Positions 57,862 to 64,000 of a stretch of DNA of 64,000 nucleotides are shown here, in pieces. The stretch is taken from positions 58,435-122,434 of the forward strand of contig OY288161.1 of the NCBI GenBank assembly GCA_958439195.1. The letters are read 5' to 3'. The notes under the pieces were generated by a model, which did no database searches, was not told where the DNA came from, and worked only from the letters and a program-made list of their open reading frames with translations. Position numbers and translations under genes: made by a program. This DNA comes from an uncultured Paracoccaceae bacterium (GTDB lineage: Bacteria > Pseudomonadota > Alphaproteobacteria > Rhodobacterales > Rhodobacteraceae). Positions within the stretch are counted from its first letter, which is position 1; each line of letters opens with the position of its first letter.

Positions 57862-58371
57862 ATGTCTGCCGAACGCCTGCCGCATGAAAAGGGCTTCCAC
57901 GTGTCGTGGGACCAGATCCACCGCGATGCCCGCGCCTTGGCCTGGCGGATGGATGGCAAGGGTCCGGGCGAAGGCGGCAGCTGGAAGGCCGTGGTCGGCA
58001 TCACCCGTGGCGGTCTGGTGCCCGCCATGATCGTCAGCCGCGAATTGGACATTCGCGTCGTGGATACGATCAGCGTGAAATCCTACAACCACCAATCCCA
58101 GACCGAGGCCCGCGTCACCAAGGCCCCGCAAGAAGACCTGATGGGCGATGGCACCGGCATCCTGATCGTCGATGATCTGGTCGACAGCGGCAAGACGCTG
58201 GAACTGGTCCGCCGCCTGTATCCCAAGGCCCATTTCGCCACGGTCTATGCCAAACCCCACGGCAAACCGCAGGTCGATACCTACGTGACCGAGGTCAGCC
58301 AGGACACATGGATCTTTTTCCCCTGGGACATGGCGCTGCAATATGTGCAGCCTTTCCGCGGCACGGATTGA
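57862..58371 (+). CDS. gpt: Xanthine phosphoribosyltransferase
   Basis: This 169-residue type I phosphoribosyltransferase has VVGITRGGLVPAMIVSREL (about 44-62) and the PRPP loop ILIVDDLVDSGKTLELV (about 99-115), plus the Gpt end TWIFFPWDMALQY (about 148-160). It salvages xanthine and guanine to nucleotides. It follows the LysE-type gene by 25 bp with a GAAAGGA site. Confidence 0.92.
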   Translation: MSAERLPHEKGFHVSWDQIHRDARALAWRMDGKGPGEGGSWKAVVGITRGGLVPAMIVSRELDIRVVDTISVKSYNHQSQTEARVTKAPQEDLMGDGTGILIVDDLVDSGKTLELVRRLYPKAHFATVYAKPHGKPQVDTYVTEVSQDTWIFFPWDMALQYVQPFRGTD

Positions 58372-58407
58372 CAAAGATCGGCGCACCCGGCCCGACTGTC
58401 GCAAGAT

Positions 58408-58457
58408 GGGTATTTTTACCAAGATGAATAGGCCGTTTCACCTTGGTCCAAATACCC
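58408..58457. repeat. Dispersed repeats, inverted pair F (hairpin)
   Basis: GTATTTTTACCAAGATGAA (58410-58428) and its inverted partner TTCACCTTGGTCCAAATAC (58437-58455) face each other with an 8-base gap, 37 bp after the gpt stop. This makes a long hairpin that probably ends transcription. Confidence 0.8.
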
Positions 58458-58612
58458 ATGCGACCCTTGCCCCCCGTGCCAACGCCGGGCATCTTGCGCA
58501 ATTTGCCCGCCCCGCCTGTCGCAAACCGGGCCTGTCTTGTGCAAATTGACAGGCGCGTGCGCCCGGATGGCAGCCTAGACTGCATCGACCCAAAGCCGAA
58601 GGATGCCCCCCC

Positions 58613-59806
58613 ATGACCCTGCCCCTGAACCCCGCAATGGCCGCCACCGATCCGCCCCCGGTGATGGAGGCGCGGCGCTGGCTTTCCGGGGTCAGCTTTG
58701 CGCCGGATCGTCCCCTGATCAACGTAAGCCAGGCCGCCCCGGTCGACCCGCCGCCGCTGGGCCTGCGTCAGGCGCTGGCGGATGCCGCGCTGCACAACGA
58801 CGCCGCGCATCTTTATGGCCCAGTCCTCGGCCTTCCCGCATTGCGGGCCGAAATTGCGGCGCAATGGTCCGCAGCCTATGGCGGCACCGTCACCGATACT
58901 CAGGTCGCCATAACCCAGGGTTGCAATCAGGCCTTTACCGCGGTCATGTCCACCCTTGCGGGCCACGGGGATGAGGTGATCCTGCCAACGCCGTGGTATT
59001 TCAACCACAAGATGTGGCTGGATATGCAGGGTGTCACCACCATCCCCCTGCCCGCAGGCCCCGGCCTGATCCCGCAGGCCGAAGACGCCGCCCGCCGGAT
59101 CACGCCCCGCACCCGCGCCATCGTGCTGGTCAGCCCGAACAACCCCGGCGGCGTGGAATACCCCGCCGCCACCCTTGCCGCCTTCCGCGATCTGTGCCGC
59201 GCCCATGACCTTGCCCTGATCGTCGATGAAACCTACCGCGATTTCGACGCCCGGCATTCGTATGAAACCGGCGGCCGCCCGCACGACCTGTTCACCGATC
59301 CCGACTGGGACGACACGCTGATCCAGCTTTACAGCTTTTCCAAGGCCTATCGCCTGACCGGCCACCGCGTCGGCGCCATCACAGCCAGCACCGCACGGCT
59401 GGCCGAGGTCGAGAAATTCCTCGACACCGTCGCCATCTGCCCAAGCCAACTGGGCCAGATCGGCGCGCTTTGGGGGATGCGCAACCTTGCGCAATGGGTG
59501 GCGGGCGAACGGCATGAGATCTTGTCGCGCCGCGCCGCCATGACAACGGGCTTCGCCGCCCTGCCCGATTGGAAGCTGCTGGGGTGCGGGGCGTATTTCG
59601 CCTATGTCGAACACCCGTTCGACATGGCCTCCGACGTGCTGGCCAAACGCCTGGTCCATGAAGCAGCGCTTCTCATGCTGCCCGGCACCATGTTCCAGCC
59701 CCCAGGCAGCCCGGACGGCCGCCGCCAGTTGCGCATCGCCTTTGCCAATGTCGATGGCGCGGGGATCACCGAGATGTTCCACAGGCTTGCCGCCTTCCGC
59801 CCCTAG
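58613..59806 (+). CDS. Class I/II aminotransferase
   Basis: This 397-residue pyridoxal-phosphate enzyme of fold type I has YGPVLGLPALRAEIA (about 64-78), TQGCNQAF (about 101), LPTPWYFNHKMWLD (about 123), VSPNNPGG (about 168) and the lysine segment LYSFSKAYRLTGHRVG (about 240-255). The amino acid specificity cannot be read from this. It is followed by ppiD after 78 bp. Confidence 0.9.
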   Translation: MTLPLNPAMAATDPPPVMEARRWLSGVSFAPDRPLINVSQAAPVDPPPLGLRQALADAALHNDAAHLYGPVLGLPALRAEIAAQWSAAYGGTVTDTQVAITQGCNQAFTAVMSTLAGHGDEVILPTPWYFNHKMWLDMQGVTTIPLPAGPGLIPQAEDAARRITPRTRAIVLVSPNNPGGVEYPAATLAAFRDLCRAHDLALIVDETYRDFDARHSYETGGRPHDLFTDPDWDDTLIQLYSFSKAYRLTGHRVGAITASTARLAEVEKFLDTVAICPSQLGQIGALWGMRNLAQWVAGERHEILSRRAAMTTGFAALPDWKLLGCGAYFAYVEHPFDMASDVLAKRLVHEAALLMLPGTMFQPPGSPDGRRQLRIAFANVDGAGITEMFHRLAAFRP

Positions 59807-59884
59807 CCCCGCTTGCCCCGCGCGCGCCGACCCACTAGACAAGCCGCAACCCTGACCACCCAACAGCCCGCAAAGGCGCGACCG

Positions 59885-61756
59885 ATGGCCAAAGCACCGA
59901 CCCCCGACCAGCCCCGCAAGAAGATGAAGATCGGCAACCTGTTTGTCTGGATCATCCTTGTTCTTGTGATGATCGGGCTGGGCGGCTTTGGCGTCACCAA
60001 TTTTGGCGGCGGCCTCACCTCCATCGGCCGTGTCGGCGACCGCGACATCGAGATGACCGATTACGCCCGCGCCCTCCGGCAGGAAATGGATGCCATCTCG
60101 GCCCAGTTCGGCCAGCCCATCACCTTTGCCCAGGCGCAGGCTTTCGGCCTGGACCAGCGGGTGCTGCAAACCGTCATCACCCGCACCGCCCTTGACAATG
60201 AAGCCGACCGAATCGGCATTTCTGCCGGGGACGCCACCATTGCTGCGGAAATCACTGCAATGAACGCCTTTCAGGGCACAGCGGGCAGCTTTGACCGTGA
60301 CACCTATCGCTTCACCCTGGAACGCAACAACCTGACCGAGGCACAGTTCGAAGCGGGCATCCGCAGCGATGTGGCCCGCTCCATCCTGCAAGGGGCCATC
60401 GTCGGCGGCTTTACCGCCCCGCCCGCCGTGGTGGACCGTCTGTCCGCCTGGGCGGGGGAACGCCGCGGCTTTTCGCTTCTGTCTTTGACCGAGGCAGACC
60501 TGACCACCCCGATCGTCGCGCCGACAGATGCCGAACTGCAAGCCTATTACGACGCCAATATCGACCGCTTCACCCGCCCCGAAGCCAAGCGCATCACCTA
60601 TGTCGCGCTGTTGCCCGAATCGCTGGCCCCGACGATGGAGGTGGACGAACAGGCGTTGCGCGACCTGTATCAGGAACGCATCGACGAATTCATGATCCCC
60701 GAAAAACGCCTTGTCGAACGGCTTGTCTACCCAACAGAAGACCAGGCACAGGCTGCCAAGGCACGGCTTGACGCAGGCGAGGTGAGCTTTGACGATCTGG
60801 TCGCCGAACGCGGCCTGACACTGGATGACATCGACCTTGGCGATGTGGCGCAAACCGATCTGGGCGCCGCCGGTGACGCGGTCTTTGCCCTGACGGAACC
60901 GGGCGTTGCAGGCCCGGTGCAATCCGACCTTGGCCCTGCCCTGTTCCGCATGAACGCCATCCTTGCCGCGCAGGAAACCAGCTTCGAAGACGCGCAGGAA
61001 ACGCTTGGCGCCGAACTCCGCACCGATGCCGCACGCCGCGCCATCGGCGCACGGATCGAAGAAATCGACGATCTCCTCGCCTCGGGTGCCGATCTTGAAG
61101 AGGTCGCTCAGGAGACCGCGATGGAATTGGCCACCGTTGACTACATCGCCACCGACACGCCCGAAGGCATCACCGCCTATCCCGCCTTCCGCGAAGCGGC
61201 CGACGCCTTGGCCGAAGGCGATTTCCCCGAGGTGATCCAGCTTGCCGATGGCGGCATCGTCGCACTGCGGCTGGATGCCATCGTGCCGCCCACGCCGATC
61301 CCGCTGGATGAGGCGCGCGACGATGTGGTCGCCGGTTGGCAGGCCGACGCCACCGCCAAGGCGCTGTCCGACCGCGCCGCCGCCATCCTGACCGAGGTGC
61401 AGGGCGGCGCCGCATTGGGCGGCTTTGGCATCGTCAGCGTCACCCGCGCCATCACCCGCGACGGATTTGTCGAAAACACCCCCGCCACCCTGCTGCCCAC
61501 CGTCTTTGCCATGACCGAGGGCGAGGTGCAGGTGATCCAGGGGGACGGCTTTACCGGCCTTGTCCGCCTTGACAACATCCAGCCCGCCGAGACCGAAGGT
61601 GAGGACGCCGCCGCGCTGGTGGATTCCATCGAACTCCGCGCCCGGCAGGCCCTGGCACAGGATGCCTTCACCCTGTTCACCAATGCCCTGTCGAACGAGG
61701 CGGGCATCCAGATCGACCAGACCGCCATCAACGCGGTCCACGCCCAGATGAACTGA
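59885..61756 (+). CDS. ppiD: Membrane-anchored peptidyl-prolyl isomerase PpiD/SurA-like
   Basis: This 623-residue protein has one N-terminal membrane anchor (about 19-40), a SurA-N-like helical chaperone part (about 55-190) and a parvulin-like region (about 260-360), then a C-terminal helical part. PpiD helps fold outer-membrane and secreted proteins in the periplasm. The parvulin part is rather diverged. The ATG at 59885 (MAKAPTPDQ) is preferred to the frame start at 59813. It lies 4 bp before trpE, an order typical of Rhodobacteraceae as I recall it. Confidence 0.88.
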   Translation: MAKAPTPDQPRKKMKIGNLFVWIILVLVMIGLGGFGVTNFGGGLTSIGRVGDRDIEMTDYARALRQEMDAISAQFGQPITFAQAQAFGLDQRVLQTVITRTALDNEADRIGISAGDATIAAEITAMNAFQGTAGSFDRDTYRFTLERNNLTEAQFEAGIRSDVARSILQGAIVGGFTAPPAVVDRLSAWAGERRGFSLLSLTEADLTTPIVAPTDAELQAYYDANIDRFTRPEAKRITYVALLPESLAPTMEVDEQALRDLYQERIDEFMIPEKRLVERLVYPTEDQAQAAKARLDAGEVSFDDLVAERGLTLDDIDLGDVAQTDLGAAGDAVFALTEPGVAGPVQSDLGPALFRMNAILAAQETSFEDAQETLGAELRTDAARRAIGARIEEIDDLLASGADLEEVAQETAMELATVDYIATDTPEGITAYPAFREAADALAEGDFPEVIQLADGGIVALRLDAIVPPTPIPLDEARDDVVAGWQADATAKALSDRAAAILTEVQGGAALGGFGIVSVTRAITRDGFVENTPATLLPTVFAMTEGEVQVIQGDGFTGLVRLDNIQPAETEGEDAAALVDSIELRARQALAQDAFTLFTNALSNEAGIQIDQTAINAVHAQMN

Positions 61757-61760
61757 CACG

Positions 61761-63269
61761 ATGAAACTGGAACCCTCATTCGAGGCGTTTGAACGCGGTT
61801 GGGCCGAAGGCCGCAACCAGGTGGTCCATGCCCGCATCGCCGCCGATCTCGATACGCCGGTTTCGCTGATGCTCAAGCTGGCCGAGGCGCGGGCCGACAC
61901 CTTCATGCTGGAAAGCGTGACCGGGGGCGAGGTGCGGGGCCGCTATTCCGTGGTGGGGATGAAACCCGATCTGATCTGGCAATGCCACGGCCAGACCAGC
62001 CGCATCAACCGCGAGGCGCGGTTTGACCCCGCCGCCTTTGCCGACCTGCCAGGCCATCCGCTGGAAACCCTGCGCGCGCTGATTGCCGAAAGCCGGGTAG
62101 ACCTGCCCGAAGACCTGCCCGCCATCGCGTCGGGCCTGTTCGGCTATCTGGGCTATGACATGATCCGTCTGGTGGAACACCTGCCCGGCGTGAACCCCGA
62201 TCCGCTGGGCCTGCCCGATGCCGTGCTGATGCGCCCCTCCATCGTGGCCGTGCTGGATGGCGTCAAGGGTGATGTCACCATCGTGGCCCCGGCCTGGGTG
62301 GCCTCTGGCCTGTCGGCCCGCGCCGCCTATGCCCAGGCGGCGGAACGGGTGATGGACGCGCTGCGCGATCTGGATCGCGCCCCCCCCGCCCAGCGCGATT
62401 TCGGCGAGGTGGCGCCGGTGGGCGAGGCGACATCGAACTTCACCCATGACGGCTACAAGGCCGCCGTGGAAAAGGCCAAGGATTACATCCGCGCGGGCGA
62501 CATCTTTCAGGTCGTCCCGTCGCAACGCTGGTCGCAGCGGTTCGAACTGCCACCCTTTGCGCTTTATCGCTCCTTGCGACGCACCAACCCCTCGCCCTTC
62601 ATGTTCTTCTTCAACTTCGGCGGGTTTCAGGTGGTGGGGGCCAGCCCTGAAATCCTCGTCCGTCTGCGCGATGGCGAGGTGACGGTGCGCCCCATCGCAG
62701 GCACCCGCAAACGCGGGGCCACCCCGGAAGAAGACCGCGCGCTTGAGGCGGATCTGCTGGCCGACCAGAAGGAACTGGCCGAACATCTGATGCTTCTGGA
62801 TCTGGGCCGCAACGATGTGGGCCGCGTGGCAAAGGTGGGCAGCGTGCGCCCGACGGAACAGTTCATCATCGAACGCTATTCCCACGTGATGCATATCGTC
62901 TCGAATGTGGTGGGCCAGATTGCCGAAGGCGAAGATGCCCTGTCCGCTCTGCTGGCGGGCCTGCCTGCGGGCACCGTCTCGGGCGCGCCCAAGGTGCGTG
63001 CGATGGAAATCATTGACGAACTGGAACCCGAAAAGCGCGGCGTCTATGGCGGCGGCGTCGGCTATTTCGCCGGCAATGGCGAGATGGATTTCTGCATCGC
63101 CCTGCGCACAGCCGTGCTGAAGGACGAAACCCTTTATATTCAGGCGGGTGGCGGCGTGGTCTATGACAGCGACCCCGAAGCCGAATATCAGGAAACCGTC
63201 AACAAATCCCGCGCCCTGCGGCGCGCGGCGGAAGATGCGGGCCTTTTCACCCGGCGTGGGAATGGCTGA
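61761..63269 (+). CDS. trpE: Anthranilate synthase component I
   Basis: This 502-residue chorismate-binding enzyme starts the tryptophan branch. It has PVSLMLKLAEARADTFMLESVTGG (about 33-56; feedback-binding LLES-type part), GDIFQVVPSQRW (about 247), SPEILVRLRDGEVTVRPIAGTRKRG (about 300; key RPIAGT), EHLMLLDLGRNDVGRV (about 340) and GTVSGAPKVRAMEIIDELEP (about 408; key GAPK and E). The ATG is 5 bp after ppiD. A glutamine-amidotransferase partner is not in the window. Confidence 0.95.
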   Translation: MKLEPSFEAFERGWAEGRNQVVHARIAADLDTPVSLMLKLAEARADTFMLESVTGGEVRGRYSVVGMKPDLIWQCHGQTSRINREARFDPAAFADLPGHPLETLRALIAESRVDLPEDLPAIASGLFGYLGYDMIRLVEHLPGVNPDPLGLPDAVLMRPSIVAVLDGVKGDVTIVAPAWVASGLSARAAYAQAAERVMDALRDLDRAPPAQRDFGEVAPVGEATSNFTHDGYKAAVEKAKDYIRAGDIFQVVPSQRWSQRFELPPFALYRSLRRTNPSPFMFFFNFGGFQVVGASPEILVRLRDGEVTVRPIAGTRKRGATPEEDRALEADLLADQKELAEHLMLLDLGRNDVGRVAKVGSVRPTEQFIIERYSHVMHIVSNVVGQIAEGEDALSALLAGLPAGTVSGAPKVRAMEIIDELEPEKRGVYGGGVGYFAGNGEMDFCIALRTAVLKDETLYIQAGGGVVYDSDPEAEYQETVNKSRALRRAAEDAGLFTRRGNG

Positions 63270-63647
63270 CCGACCGGAAGGGCAAAGAATTTCCCCGGAA
63301 AATACTTCGCTTCCGACCCGTCCCTGAAGGATCACCAAAATCTTCGCCGAAGATTGTGGGGCTGTCGTCGCACTCCCTGACCAGCTCACGCCGGGCGAAA
63401 AATTTCCTTCGAAAATTCTTCGCCCCCCTTGGCCGCAACAGGGCGTCGCGCGTCACCACCCCGACCTGCCTCCAAGACCTGCATCCAGCCCGCGACTCAC
63501 CGCTCGCCTTGACGATGAATGAACCTTGATACGTTAACCTTAACGGCCCACCAACCCACCGCGCGTATGCACAGCCTGCTGCACCACCGCCTGCACCAGC
63601 AGCGGCACAGCCCAAAACCGCAGGCTCTACAGGTTAAAGCAGCGTCC
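63270..63647. repeat. Intergenic region with a repeated 29-bp palindromic unit
   Basis: Two related 29-bp units lie at 63282-63310 and 63395-63423 (23 of 29 positions equal), each with an AATTTCC...GGAAAAT or TTCGAAAATT centre. Between them is the perfect hairpin AATCTTCG-C-CGAAGATT (63339-63355). Further right is CGTTAACCTTAACG (63532-63545). No gene or attenuator peptide is seen. Confidence 0.6.
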
Positions 63648-64000
63648 TCAAGGACTTGGTGGCTTTTCCAATACCGCGCTAATCGGGGCCAGCGCCACCG
63701 ATGCCGCCCGCCCCTCCACCGTCCATTCCAGGATCGCAGCCACCGTTTCCGCCCGCGCCCGACCGATCACCAACACCCGCCCCTCTTGCGCCGCCTTAAA
63801 GGCTGCACGGTCCAGATAGTTGCGCATCTTGGGGATGGACTCACCCTCGCTGTCCAGCACGCGGAAAATCGTGGCCCTTGGCACCCCTTCGCGCCGCGCC
63901 ACCTGATCGGCGGAATTCAACCCACGGTCATAGGTCACGATGCCCCGGCCTTGTTCGGCCACGATCGGCACCGCCTGCCGCGCCAGATCGAGCGTGTCCT
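63648..64000 (-). CDS. Divergent polysaccharide deacetylase (YibQ-like), C-terminal part
   Basis: The frame is open to the right edge, so only the last 117 codons are here. RGIVTYDRGLNSADQVARREGVP (key YDRGLN, about 17-23 of the fragment) and GESIPKMRNYLDRAAFKA to GRVLVIGRARAETVAAILEW are like the C-terminal half of DUF610/YibQ divergent deacetylases. The function of these periplasmic proteins is uncertain. Confidence 0.75.
   Translation of the reverse strand, partial: DTLDLARQAVPIVAEQGRGIVTYDRGLNSADQVARREGVPRATIFRVLDSEGESIPKMRNYLDRAAFKAAQEGRVLVIGRARAETVAAILEWTVEGRAASVALAPISAVLEKPPSP

Noticed and set aside
58295..61906. A 1203-codon open frame on the minus strand
   Set aside because: It lies opposite the aminotransferase and ppiD genes, which have clear family motifs. 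Its translation is rich in Gly, Arg, His, Asp and Gln without any domain, as expected for the antisense of GC-rich genes.

Overview
The window is GC-rich, gene-dense chromosomal DNA of an alphaproteobacterium, most likely a member of the Rhodobacteraceae/Paracoccaceae. The evidence is the order ppiD-trpE, an EcfG-type sigma factor with matching GGAAC-N16-CGTT promoters, a Tad pilus locus of alphaproteobacterial gene order, a Kdo/LPS-core gene group, and a dispersed intergenic repeat with the core GTATTTGGGCCAAGATGAA. I see no phage, transposase, integrase, plasmid or CRISPR genes. One tRNA gene (Pro, anticodon TGG) is present.

Layout. 1-3.7 kb: a leftward putative catabolic operon (BtpA/SgcQ-like protein, M42 peptidase-like SgcX relative, FGGY kinase, creatininase-family protein cut by the window edge). 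3.8-9.1 kb: a sugar/sugar-acid catabolic group (aldo-keto reductase, lactonase-like amidohydrolase, TIM-barrel epimerase, GntR regulator, two-domain altronate-type dehydratase) with a palindromic operator between the regulator and the dehydratase. 9.4-16.6 kb: envelope carbohydrate genes (phosphomannomutase, Kdo transferase, lipid A acyltransferase, a family 4 glycosyltransferase, ManC), interrupted by hemP and a coupled 53-codon frame. 16.7-27.1 kb: a stress-flavoured region with a ZIP metal transporter, small membrane proteins, an EcfG-like sigma factor, a Crp/Fnr regulator, CsbD, an AI-2E-type permease, a CopG-type regulator beside a PHB-depolymerase-like esterase, a transglutaminase-like protein, and four promoters matching the EcfG consensus.

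27.2-36.9 kb: a LuxR-type regulator divergent from a Tad/Flp pilus operon (flp, cpaB, a TadG-like gene, two TadE-like genes, cpaE, cpaF, tadB, tadC). No secretin or prepilin peptidase gene is in the locus. 37-39.8 kb: a secreted triple-SH3 protein and a ThuA/ThuB-like pair. 39.9-42.4 kb: an apparently lower-GC patch with an alpha/beta-hydrolase-like protein, a family 2 glycosyltransferase and a methyltransferase-like protein. 42.8-51.1 kb: DUF475 membrane protein, class III aminotransferase, the threonine-to-glycine pair kbl-tdh with an XRE/cupin regulator, SelO and a periplasmic protein. 51.2-54.1 kb: two more family 2 glycosyltransferases and an unknown protein. 54.4-64 kb: tRNA-Pro, DUF192 and double cold-shock-domain genes, pdxH, fabI, a LysE-type exporter, gpt, an aminotransferase, ppiD, trpE and the end of a YibQ-like divergent polysaccharide deacetylase.

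Three patterns run across the genes. The stress promoters link several small and membrane proteins into one probable regulon. The dispersed repeat sits at gene ends, often as inverted pairs. Short in-frame tandem duplications (11-18 bp units) recur in at least ten places, including inside cpaE, a glycosyltransferase and the end of hemP. All functions are read from motifs by eye; no database search was run.
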